Assembly (NCBI GenBank): GCA_038380435.1
Contig: JAWZYU010000034.1
Coordinates: forward strand, 5,624,704-5,688,703
Length of the DNA: 64,000 nt
Reading direction: 5' to 3'
Source of the DNA: Ryuthela nishihirai
Taxonomy: Eukaryota; Arthropoda; Arachnida; Araneae; Heptathelidae
A model generated the notes under the pieces. That model worked only from the letters and a program-made list of their open reading frames with translations, searched no databases and was not told the origin of the DNA. A program made the position numbers and the translations under genes. Positions 36,828 to 46,303 of the stretch are shown one piece after another. Position 1 is the first letter of the stretch. The number at the start of each line of letters is the position of its first letter.

Positions 36828-37339
36828 GAAAGATTTAAGCATTAATAGATTACTTATTTGTATTAGAATATTTAACTGTTTTTCTTTATCAGGTTTTACA
36901 AAGTTAAGCCTTAATTGCATAGTCAGATCTATTTTTACCCCATTATGTATTATTAATATTACGTTATATGTGTATACATATAAATATAATTATATATTAT
37001 ATACATTAATATATCATGAAAAAGTATTATTAAAATCAATATGTTCATAAATTCTGTTTAATTTGATATATGATGAGCTATTTCGGTTTATTGGTTATTT
37101 TTTCAAAAAATTCTAATGTTGACTTGTTTATTGAACTCAGCACAGTTGGCAAAAAGCCTGGACTTTACTAAAAAGAATGGTATCGAGAAAAAAATTACGA
37201 AATAAGAGTAAATTTCTTTGTTTCCGATAAACTTTTTTTTGCTATTCAGAAATAAATAGTCTTTCTATTCATATGCATTGTCAGATGCATATGGATGGAG
37301 AGATGCTTGGATAGATCATTGTCTGTAAAAACCACATTG

Positions 37340-37855
37340 AGTGTTGGAAAGGTTTTTGGTCACCTCATTTTCCCTGTAATAAAATAATTAGAAGGAATCT
37401 TGGGATTCTTTCCTGGCTTGGGGAAAGCCAACACAATAGCCTCCCACCAAAAGTCAGCAATTGTAGACTTTTGGTCAATCAGACTATCCTCATGAAAAAA
37501 GCAACTAAAACTGCTGAGCAGCCAATACTTACTTGATGGAGAGAATGCTGGAGCATGCTGTAATGGGCACTGACTCAACAGCAGATGCATAAGAAAATTG
37601 CAGCAAAGTGAGGCACAGCTATTCTGCCGTGAAGTGTTTGTTGTAAGGCTCCAGCTCATTCAAGTGGAAAGACAGCAGAGAATGTATTGGCCTTGCTCTT
37701 TAACACCAAAAACTCAGGGTTACAAAAATAAGATGAGGAGGAAGAGACGAGGAAAACGATCCTTCCAAAGTATTGGCAATTGCTGTGGGGTCAGAAATTG
37801 CCCACTCATTGTGTTCCAAGACTGATAATGAGTGGGGCAAATAAACTGGTGGGGG
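37340..37855 (-). pseudogene. Jockey-type LINE reverse transcriptase fragment
   Basis: Minus-strand frames carry SDPTAIANTL, then EPYNKHFTAE-LCLTLLQFSY, and FWWEAIVLAFPKPGKNPKIP followed by SNY. The last corresponds to the F--WR-A-V-PIPKPGKDP--P-NYRPI block at the start of the RT domain of arthropod Jockey LINEs. It ends right after SNY, before the catalytic core. Stops and a frame change are present. It continues the minus-strand element at 39,200-39,720 across the Tc1 insertion. Confidence 0.75.
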
Positions 37856-37928
37856 AAAAAAACCATTAACAATTCAAGTGTAATCTATGAGATTTATTTA
37901 GTAGAAACAACTTGTTGAGAAAGGGCAG

Positions 37929-39167
37929 TGATCCAATGTTTATTTTTTACCTTTGAATGAGTATTACATTTTACAGAAGGCACATTTTAATAAGGTGTTA
38001 AACCTACTAGAGCAGCAATACAAGCTTCCAATCTGGCATGCAATTGGTTGTAGAAATGCTGGATATCACTCTGGGGGATACCATTCCATGTGCTTTCAAC
38101 TTGGACACATAATTCATCGATGGTCATTGCCTGCCACAGTCCGCGGAAGAGTCTTTGTCTGATCCAGACATGCTCAATTGGAAATAAGCCCAGAGAGCAT
38201 GCTGACCAAGGGAGTTGGTGCACTGCCTGAAGAGTATTGCCTGAAGAGTATTGAGTTGCCTGGGTGGAGTGTGGGTGAACATTATGCTGCTGGAATATTG
38301 CATTTGGGATTACACTCAAATATGGCAGGACAACCGGCTGTACAATGTCACTGATGTACATATTGCTATTCAGTGTACCCTGTACAAACAACAGACATGT
38401 ATGAGAGTGATAGCTAATTGCTCCCCACACCATGATATCCGGTGTGGGCCCTGTGTGTCGCTGGTGGATGCAAGATGGAAGAAGCCGTTCACCGTGTTAC
38501 CTTCAGGCGGTAAACAACCATCAGACACTCCTAAGCAGAAATGGCTTTAACACTGAAGACATTCATTAATTTTGGAGGGAAGAAGGTCTGCCATTCTTCC
38601 CTCCAATGAACTCGTTTTTGACACCACTGCAAATGTGCTCGACAGTGACGAGGTGACAGTGGTAACCGTGCCCATAGTCCTGCTTCTAAAAGATGATTGT
38701 GTATCATTATTGTAGACACCCTTGGTACAATAGATGATCAAATTTATGATGCTGTAGCCGCCCACTTTGCCACAACCACCCTATTGATATGCCGATCCTC
38801 TCGTGCATCCAACTCTGTGTTGTCCGGAACCATGTCTGCGAGTGTGCGAATGCTCTTCTGATCATCGACACCACAATCATACCACTGCTGATACCTCTCA
38901 TCCCACGTGGTGTGCAATTTGATGAAAAGACCAACCTACTTCCCAAAGACTCACTATACTCCCTCGCTCAAACTACGCTAACTGAACAAATGTTGCGTGC
39001 CTGCATCGTCCAGGCATGGTAGCTTCTTCAAAGAGCACTGAACAACATGACACAAGACAAATAACTTTTCTTCACACCCTAGCCCTTAAATACACACTGC
39101 GTACATTTGCATGTTGTCATCCTCAGTGATGTCATTATTTCATCCAATGACTTTCAATCTTGGATCA
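37929..39167 (-). mobile_element. Tc1 element inserted in the Jockey LINE
   Basis: Ends are tentative: tgatccaatgtttat at 37,929 against the reverse complement of the right end (tgatccaagattgaaag). The interior encodes a complete but broken Tc1 transposase on the minus strand. Size is about 1.24 kb. No clean TA duplication was seen, so the limits could move by tens of bases. Confidence 0.6.
37987..39010 (-). pseudogene. Tc1 transposase with catalytic losses
   Basis: The minus-strand order is FERGSIVSLWEVGWSFHQIA then HHVGRE (first HTH), the SEEHSHTRRHGSGQHR linker, EAGLWARLPLSPRHCRAHLQ then WCQKRVHW, and then MVWGAISYHSHTCLLFVQGT ... IEHVW. In the place of VFSDESRF there is VFSVKAIS (first Asp lost), and the second Asp position reads FQQHNVHPH (Asp to His). 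The last 148 codons (38,433-37,987) are one open frame. It is inactive for cutting. It is the same broad subfamily as the copy at 44,837-46,119. Confidence 0.82.
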
Positions 39168-39199
39168 TGTTTCTGCTGCCCTTAACTATTAACATATTA

Positions 39200-39720
39200 T
39201 AATATGACATTCCAAAAAGAATTCCTTCTGAGTTTTCTTTTTTCAATTTCCACTAGTGTAGTTTCCACCCATTTTCCAGACTTGATCCCATGTCCTTACA
39301 ACTAGCAGGTCGTATGGAAACAGATGTCATTTGATTCAAGTTTCCTTCTGGGTCTGGTGTCAGACTAAACAAGCTTTTCCTCTAGAATGCTTATAAGCAT
39401 CCAAGTTAGAGGAAGTTTGATATCTCTGAAACAACCCCCAAATTTTATTCTGAGCCTTAAGAAGCTGTGGTGAAGTCAAAAATTCCACTATGATTTCAGG
39501 AAATGAGTAAATTGTGTCAAAATTTTTGGCACAGCAGTGGTAGTTGCTTGGACAATACAGTCTATGATCTCCTCCACTGTAACATTGATGAATCCTGACT
39601 TTCTGAGTGTGGATCAAAATGAAAGAAAAATCTGATACTACCTCAGCCAGCCTGATCCATTGTTCACTATGATACACACAAATGGCCACAAGGTCCTCTA
39701 TGAGTGATGTCACATAAAAT
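39200..39720 (-). pseudogene. Jockey-type LINE, end of endonuclease and linker
   Basis: The minus strand gives TVEEIIDCIVQATTTAVPKI, then FQRYQTSSNLDAYKHSRGKA, HQTQKE and WDQVWKMGGNYTSGN. This is the stretch between endonuclease and RT of Jockey LINEs (family pattern F-R-P---NL-A---A-AKAR..., then VW-KV--I-GNYTP). Stops and frame changes occur. Most of the endonuclease, including catalytic residues, is missing upstream at 39,720-39,800. Confidence 0.72.
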
Positions 39721-39799
39721 GGGGAGCTATCACTGCTCTAGGATTGTTATTGACCTCCCATGTAAACAATAGAAGGATTGAGAAGTAGAAAAAATTATC

Positions 39800-40552
39800 A
39801 GTAATGCTCCAAAGAAATGCAAAATACTTTTAAGTTTGGACCCTTTTTCTGATTCAATTAGTTTTATGCTACAGATAGCTGAGACGGGCGCCAGGCAATA
39901 ATTAATAAATTGCCAAAAAAATAGAATAAGTTAAATTAGGGTTCAAAATACCAGCGAGCGTTAATGAGTAAGAATCCAAAAATGATTGTCAAGTTAAAAA
40001 TCTAAATATAATCAAAACTTAATTCACGTTGCTCAAGAGAAAAAATTAGCAAAGACTCAAAAGGTTTAAATAACAAACAAATTTATTTCCAAAAATCACT
40101 CACCAAAACTTCAATGAAGAAGATACATTAACTGAGCACTCGTCCATGCTACATGCTTATGCTCTACTCACTGTCTATCTGACTCTCTCTATGTGCTATC
40201 TCACTATGCTATGTGCACTTACTTGTGCTACACTGCTCCTTACTATGTGCTGCTGTGACAACATGTCATCAGACTTTTAACAAGAGCCAAATGTGTCATG
40301 TTGCACGTCGGGAAAGACATTTACATCAAATGACGAGCGACGCAAGCTATGACGCAAGAGGGGGCGTGTCCTTGTGCATGCGCTTTAGCAGGTGACAGTC
40401 GGAAGATTGGAGTTGCGCATGCGCAATTCCTAACTCTTGGAAACGAGCACTGTGATGCCAAAAAGGAAATAAAAATCCCCAAAATGATAAATATAACGTA
40501 AATAAAACAAAACTGGTTAAGGTAAAGCAAAAGTGAACGATGGGGCATCACA
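39800..40552 (-). mobile_element. Solo LTR (minus) inserted in the Jockey LINE
   Basis: It is homologous over its length to the LTR at 62,656-63,386. The minus strand begins TGTGATGCCCCATCG and ends GGAGCATTAC with the last base changed. It contains aaataaatttgtttg (polyadenylation-type signal on the minus strand) and the NRF1-type palindrome at 40,414-40,425. No internal retroelement region is attached. The target duplication is not evident. Confidence 0.8.
40414..40425. promoter_or_regulatory. NRF1-type palindrome, second LTR copy
   Basis: The core TGCGCATGCGCA is intact in a minus-strand LTR inside the MTA intron. One outer arm is changed (gcaattcc against gcaactcc). Confidence 0.55.
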
Positions 40553-40559
40553 TGTGGCA

Positions 40560-41620
40560 ATGAAAATACAAACTGACACTGCTATTTAGGAACACGTGAC
40601 AGTTTAAGAAATTGAGGGCATTCTGTGTCCATGTCCTCAGAATCATCGGAGGGACACAGAGCAGAGACTGCTATTTGAGAAGGAGGGAAATTTTTTCTTG
40701 TCTTGATAGGAGACCCCTTCAGTTTGGTAGGTGCGTTTTTCTAAGGACGAGTCCTTCCAGTGGTGGAAGTTAAAAGGCAGGAATGGAAACCAGAGTTGAA
40801 GTTGACACAAATCTGTAATTTTGCCATTTCCAAGAAGTACTGAGCAGCTGGCAAGAAACATTCAGTAGGTGGAACAATGATCACAGACCACCACCAGTTA
40901 ATTAGTAGGAAAGGTGGTTTTTTCAACAGACACAATTGTATAATACACTTTACTTTATCAGGTGTGTGGGCAGTGTAGCAATCTTTCTCACTTTTTCATG
41001 TGAACTACAGTTCACGCAGCCTGGCTTCTCAGCCAGGCAGTCTGGATGGAGGATCAGCATGATCTCTACTGTCACAGAAATCGTAAGTTGGTCTACCCCA
41101 GCAAGCTGTACAGGCATGACCATAATTGCAGCATTGGAACTAAGACAAAGGATATAGAATACATGACCATATTTGCAGTGAAGATAATATGCCTTGATGG
41201 AAATTGGTAAGCCTGGTGTATTGAATGTGAAAATCAGTATCCATGTGGATGCTAATTTTCTATTGCAGCATAATTAGGTGGATTATGACGACTCCTTAGG
41301 TGAACTCCAAGATCTCCTCAGAAACAATGAGGAAGCCCCACTTGGACCCCATGAGGAATTCACTGATTTGTGGGAAACAAGATGATGCTACCCCACCAAT
41401 TTCTGTCACCCTAAGTGGCAACATCGTAATGTTTTGAGCATGCAATATTAACAAGCAGATCACTGGATCTTAGCTGCTTGACAGATTCTAGAGCTACTAT
41501 AAGACCTTCCAAACCTTTGTTAGTGAAAATGGGGACATACAGAGCTGGAGAAAGAGACAAAGAATAAACAGAATAAAGATGGGTGAGATATAAATTTTTA
41601 GAATTCATCTATGGTAAAGA
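40560..41620 (-). pseudogene. Jockey-type LINE ORF1 (gag-like), decayed
   Basis: Near the start are VPIFTNKGLEGLIVALESVK then QLRSSDLLV, equal to the KGL-GL-G--KSVK-LRSGDLLVE block of arthropod Jockey ORF1. Further along are PSGASS-region remnants and PLS-FQCCNYGHACTACWGRPTY then DFCDS, a zinc-knuckle region (family CFQCQRFGH---CRG--TCA-C). Next are the ARKLVE-like stretch with VPPTECFLPAAQYFLEMAKL, and SPIKTRKNFPPSQIAVSALC followed by PSDDSEDMD. Stops and frameshifts are many. The solo LTR cuts it from the endonuclease part. Confidence 0.72.
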
Positions 41621-41999
41621 AAAAAGGTTCAATGCCCATGTAGGCCAACAAGAGGACATCATGGCTCCACTGGTACTACACCCTTATTGGCAGAGAATAC
41701 AAATCTTGTACCATGAACTTGGAAAGAAAATTCAAAATCCATATCTAGGCTTGAGTACTCAACATAGTGCACAGTTGGCCCTAGCAATCAAATTCACCAT
41801 CTGATTGATCCTTGGGGAGGGCACCCCAGGATCTCCCATCTATCTGAAGCAGATGGCCAAAGCAATGTACGGCATTGGCCATCTAAAACACTACCAGGTT
41901 ACCAACTGGCAACACAGATCGAAAGGGATCCTACCAATCACAAACTGAGGAGAGGCAGAAGAGGAATACTAAGGATCATTCTTTACAGAAGTACATGTT

Positions 42000-42430
42000 G
42001 CATCATATCATTGCCCCAATGGTAGCTCCTTCATGTGGGGTGAGGGAACACACCATACCAGTAGTGAGCACAAAGACAATCTTCACAAAGCATCTTACTA
42101 ATGATGGAGGTTGAAACAAAGATTTCAGTAATCTTAATGAGGTGAGAATGCAGTTGAGTGAAAGTTGTGTGATTCTGTATTCGAGCTGTAAGTTGAAGAT
42201 ACTTATCCTCATTTGCTGACTGTCACTCTTGGGTGACAAGTCTTCTAGAAACACTGACTCTCAAAATAGTTGCCATAGTCTACTGACCATGGAAGGACTA
42301 CATCGAGTCATCTTATGGCTGCTACTAGTGATTGTTCTCTTTCAATTTGTTTAAACATCCTCCATTTTACACTTTTCAGTAAATGTCTATATTCAAATTT
42401 GCAGCAGCAGCAAAAAAAAAAATCACCTTT
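42000..42430 (-). pseudogene. Tc1 transposase N-terminal remnant
   Basis: The minus strand gives IRRLDVVPSMVSRLWQLF, QSANEDKYLQLTARIQNHTT then FTQLHSHL, and VCSLTPH, in three frames. This is the paired HTH and start of the catalytic domain of a Tc1 protein. It matches the sequence at 5,340-5,560. The rest of the element is missing beyond 42,000. The flank at 42,430-42,640 (ttttcagtaaatgtctatat) also matches 5,560-5,760 and is probably the element's 5' untranslated end. Confidence 0.72.
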
Positions 42431-42635
42431 CAGTGAATAGAATCTACACAAATGTTGATGCAATGATGATTTTGAGAGCACATATCAAGATAGATGATAG
42501 TCATCTGCACATTCATAGATTATTCATTTACCATATGGCCATTATATCCAGTGACTTTACTTGCATACCTATTGCAATAGACTTTGTTACACTTTATCAA
42601 TCACATTTGAATTACAAACATACCCCAATTTACTA

Positions 42636-42775
42636 ATGTAATTTGTTTCTCTGAAACTGTTTGTAGAGAAATTTATAATTTGAAATTAATTTGAATAAAA
42701 TTTTGAATTTGTAATTTGAAATAATGCAATTTGTTTTCTGAAACTGTTTGTAGGGACTATTTCGTATTAATTTCA
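42636..42775. repeat. Direct repeat, two units about 88 bp apart
   Basis: gtaatttgtttctctgaaac followed by tgtttgtagag (42,639) recurs as gcaatttgttttctgaaact with tgtttgtaggg (42,727). Confidence 0.7.
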
Positions 42776-43487
42776 ATGTAAAAAAATATGACTGTTTCTT
42801 AGACTCCAGAAATTCAATAACTTATTCTGCATGTATGTTAAAATATTAAAGAATCATTCAAATAAAAACAATACTACAGTAGTTTATGCTAGCTGTTCCA
42901 GAGTAGTTTGATTTGAAAACTAACAGGTGACATTTCAAAACAATATAGGAGTGGTTATAGTTTCATCTCAAAAACTTCAGTGGAATGTACACGCCAAAAG
43001 TTTCATGTGATACACATCATATGAATTTTACACTGATGAATATAGTTATTCTACCAAAAATATTTTCTGCTCAAAAGTGACAAGCTGACCCTCTATATCT
43101 CCTTCTCTATGTTATGCACACATTATCTTCTTACTGTGAAAATTTCTTTGTATTCCAAAAAAATAAAATAGGTAAAAATTTTGTAGTTTGTTATTGCAAA
43201 AATTCATAAAGTGAAAGTTCATAAACTGAGGGATGTGTGTATTTCAAAATATTACAAAATTTTCCTTCAATTGCAAGGAACTTTAAACACTATATAATTT
43301 AAATTACATAACATATTCCAATTATATGTAGTTTCTTGAATATTAGCAGTCAGTTATGTCAATCCAATTAGAAAAAAACCTTACAAAAGATATGTAAGTA
43401 TCCTCAAGCAGTTTCAATAGTTCCTAATAGCTGGAAATCATTTGTACATGCACATACACTGAAGTATTTAAATGTATTAAAGCTAAC
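42776..43487. other. MTA intron start side, nothing recognised
   Basis: AT-rich intron following the donor at 43,487. Confidence 0.4.
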
Positions 43488-43585
43488 CTTTCCACATCCT
43501 GATATTGTGCATCGGTGTGGTCTATGAGAAGCCATGTGTGCAGCTAATCTCTCTGATACTGATCCAGACATCAGATCCACTGTTT
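43488..43585 (-). CDS. MTA: MTA family upstream exon: first half of a C2H2 zinc finger
   Basis: This 98-bp minus-strand exon has an acceptor tttttacag before 43,585 and a donor AAG|GTTAGC after 43,488. The first two bases complete a codon split by the upstream intron; 32 codons follow, starting TVDLMSGSVSERLAAH and ending PHRCTISGCGK. The final Cys-x4-Cys pairs with the two His of the exon at 25,888-26,113 to make Cys-x4-Cys-x12-His-x4-His. Both sides of the junction are phase 0, so the two exons join in frame. The preceding exon should encode the linker after the GATA finger; I did not find it between 43,586 and 64,000. Similarity to the conserved SERLAAH/PHRC stretch of arthropod MTA proteins is from memory of the family, while the phase match and finger completion are seen directly. 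Confidence 0.85.
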
Positions 43586-43851
43586 CTGTAAAAAATAAAT
43601 ACTACACTAAGAAATAAAAAAACAAGCACATATAAACAATAACAAAAAGAATAAATAACAAAAACGAAACAGGATATATTATAAAATATAACCTGAAAAG
43701 TTTCCAATAAATTAGTAATTAATACAATTAAGTTCATAGGCCTCTTTCAACAGAGGTTTAACTTTTGCTTCAGCTGCTTCATGTAACTGTTATCTGACAT
43801 AGTTCTAAGTCAAAGTGGGCAAAAGGAAATACGTTAGGGAATTCCTTAGGT

Positions 43852-44137
43852 CAGTGGTTTCCAAATTGTAGTGTGAGGATGTGCTAAGGGGGACACGGAG
43901 ACTCACCAAAGGTGAGACAGATGAAACATTAGGAAAAATATATATCCTAAAGTTTCAATAAATAAGTTTTTTAAATGAACTATTACATTACAATGCAAAA
44001 TTATGTAAAATATGCTCCTATGGATTTAGAATATCACATTCTTAATTATTGGTCTTTTTTACTGTAGACAATGTTGACAAATCTTGAATATACTACAGTA
44101 TGGAAGTTTCTAGAATAACTTTAATTTCAAAGAAGTA
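43852..44137 (+). mobile_element. Left end of a second hAT-1 family copy (hAT-2)
   Basis: It begins CAGTGGTTTCCAAATTGTAG and follows hAT-1 (20,672-20,985) block by block, including cctaaagtttca, ctattacattacaat and tcttgaatatactacagtat. It ends abruptly at tttcaaagaagtaa, where RTE sequence starts. Confidence 0.78.
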
Positions 44138-44440
44138 AATGGCTAGGTAGGCTCAGCATTTCAGAGATGTCCTAAACGATGTGTTCAGTTCTAATCCCGT
44201 TGCTTATAATGATGATAGATGATTATTGGCTTTAATGTTGGTTTTATAACACAGTCTAAAGTTACTTTGGCTATTTCTAAACTTAAAACTACATAAATCC
44301 CCTGGGGTGGATGAAATTACTACTGAAATGCTTAGAGCTGAGAATGTTCGGTTACCACATGGACGATTGAAATTTTGAACATCTTTTATGATAAAAGGCA
44401 TTGTTCTAGGGATTTTACCAGAGCTATTATTATCCCATTA
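44138..44440 (+). mobile_element. RTE fragment, RT-start region (RTE-3a)
   Basis: It matches 57,985-58,283 of RTE-2 (ggctaggtaggctcagcatt through ttttaccagagctattatta). In the RTE gene order this lies after the segment found next to it, so the pieces are not one simple copy. Several indels destroy the frame. Confidence 0.82.
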
Positions 44441-44836
44441 ATGAAAGGTTTCTTACAGCTGAATTTCAGACAAGCATTAAAAACTTGAATATTATCTGTT
44501 GGTATGCCCCAATGAGGATGAGAAGGATAGATAGGTTTTATGGACATCAGGATATTTTGAATTCTGTCAAGAAATGAGATATTACCCTTGTTCTAGGTGA
44601 CTTCAATGCAAACATTGGTACTGATTCTGACCTTTGAGGATGAGTGATAGCCCATTTGGTATTGGTAGCTGCAATGGGCAAAGCCTCTCTACAGGTAAGT
44701 AAACTTAATGGTTTGAGAATAACTAACACTTATTACAAACACTGCAACATACATAAGTGCACATGGGTTTCACTAGATGGGCTACATAAGAATATCATGG
44801 TGTTTCACTAGATGGGCTGCATAAGAATTGATTATA
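44441..44836 (+). mobile_element. RTE fragment, endonuclease region (RTE-3b, left part)
   Basis: It matches 56,977-57,345 of RTE-2: atgaaaggtttcttacagct through ctaggtgacttcaatgcaaa (the GDFNA motif, catalytic Asp) to gatgggctgcataagaattg. A short duplication of gtttcactagatgggct is present. The Tc1 element at 44,837 interrupts it. Confidence 0.82.
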
Positions 44837-46119
44837 CACTGCTCGACATTGAAAGTGCCCCAACCAGAAGGCCATGTCTTACAAACATGGAAATAGAAGG
44901 TGTGTGTGTGTGTGTGAGTGTGCAATTCAGCGTCAATGACATGTGTGGCTCAAGAGATAAAAGGTGCAAGAAGGAACAGGGATGGTATTGTGTTTATGAA
45001 GGTGGAAATCGTGTGAGGTTGAGATTAGGTGGTTCCATTTGGAAATTGTTCAGCGAAGGTCGAAACTGCCTGGTACACACTGTCGGCAGGTTTATCGCCA
45101 TTTGGATGCTTTTGAGAGAGGAAGAATTATAGGTCTATACAAAGCTGGATGGACTACACGTTGCATTGCTGCCCATGTCGTACAGTTTGTTGTTATCGCG
45201 TCGCTGCCCTTGTCATCAGGCTGCACAAACTGTTGGATGATATTGAAGGTTCTAGCATGTGTCGTAGACGGAGTGGTGCTGTCTGACAGATGTCAGCACA
45301 GCTTGATAAGCACATTATTTGACATGCTTGTTAGTCACCATAGAGCACTGCAAGCGATATTCGACGTGCTGTGTCAGCAGCCATGGATGTTCCCATAACA
45401 ACCCGAACGGTAAACTGAAAGTTGCATGAGGTACACCTGCGCTCTAGGCAACCATTACATTGACTGCAAACCATCGCAGTACTTGTCTGGCTTAGTGCCA
45501 AAGTCGTGTGAACTGGGGTCATGAATGGAACACTGTTGTGTGTAGTGATGAATCCCGTTTCTGTCTGGGTGCTGATGATCGATGGGTTCCTGTATGGCAA
45601 CAACTTGACAAGAGGATGGATACAGTTTTGTTTGTGACTGGCACACCGCCCATCAGCCTGGCATAATGGTTTGGGGTGCTATTGGATATGACAACAGGTC
45701 ACCTCTTGTCAGCATCATGGGAACATTGACAACTGCACGATATGTTAGCATGGTTCTGCAGTCCATTTTGTTACCGTTCCTGGTTCCGGAGGCATGTAGA
45801 AGCCCATTTTCCAGCATGACAACACCCGTGAATCTCAATGAATTATGGGAGCAAATCAACGCTGCTTGGTGTACAATTCCTCAGGGCCATATCAGTAGAC
45901 TGTATGACTCCATGCCACACCGTATTTCTGCCAGTATTGCCATTCATGTGGTGCAACCACCTACTGAGGCAGTCACATTGTGCTACTTTATCTCATCTTC
46001 TAACTGCTGTAAGTGACTGCAAATTAAATCATGGTATGCTATGTATTGCTATGTGTGTGCTACATTTCACCCCTATCCCTCACTCGTTCTGGGTGGGGCA
46101 ATTTCAATGTCATGCAGTG
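44837..46119 (+). mobile_element. Tc1 element inserted in RTE-3, empty site known
   Basis: The left end CACTGCTCGACATTGAAAGT and the reverse complement of the right end CACTGCATGACATTGAAATT are TIRs, flanked by TA on both sides. Removing the element and one TA leaves gattatatattaatt, exactly the sequence at 57,353-57,367 in RTE-2. Size is 1,283 bp. Confidence 0.93.
45039..45985 (+). pseudogene. Tc1 transposase with internal deletion
   Basis: HRQVYRHLDAFERGRIIGLY followed by KAGWTTRCIAAHV is the first HTH. CSDESRFCLGADDRW (45,536 onward) keeps the first catalytic Asp. MVWGAIGYDNRSPLVSIMGT starts a later frame (45,666). FQHDNTRES keeps the second Asp but in another frame, and the sequence then jumps to LNELWEQINAAW, so the block with the third acidic residue (normally PDLSPIEHVWD) is deleted. 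The end is IPQGHISRLYDSMPHRISAS. It cannot be active. Confidence 0.85.
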
Positions 46120-46303
46120 TATATTAATTAACAGCAAATGGGGTAGTTCTGTTAGGAATACTAGGTCATATAGGGGAGCTGAAATTGGTCTGACCATTAC
46201 CTTGTTAAAAGTGTCTTGCAACTTACACTTAAAAAGTGTTGTGCTAGAGTTAATAATTTTACTTTTAATTCTGAAGTTCTGAAAGACCCAGTTATAGCTA
46301 AAG
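46120..46303 (+). mobile_element. RTE-3b, right part
   Basis: It resumes at tattaattaacagcaaatgg and matches 57,360-57,543 (ggaatactaggtcatatagg to ccagttatagctaaagct). It then joins the hAT-3 sequence without a recognisable hAT terminus. Confidence 0.85.

Larger units (their letters stand above)
26114..43487 (-). other. MTA intron (17.4 kb), packed with transposable elements
   Basis: The interval between the two MTA exons is bounded by GT (43,487-43,486) and AG (26,115-26,114) on the minus strand. It contains a Tc1 element, an AT-rich repeat family, an RTE LINE, SINEs of both families, and a Jockey LINE broken by an LTR and another Tc1. It interrupts the codons between the Cys pair and the His pair of one zinc finger. 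Both orientations of elements occur. Confidence 0.85.

Noticed and set aside
40213..40560. Short coding frames around the GC-rich block
   Set aside because: They fall in the solo LTR and mirror frames at 62,657-62,887 in the other LTR copy, so they are not genes.
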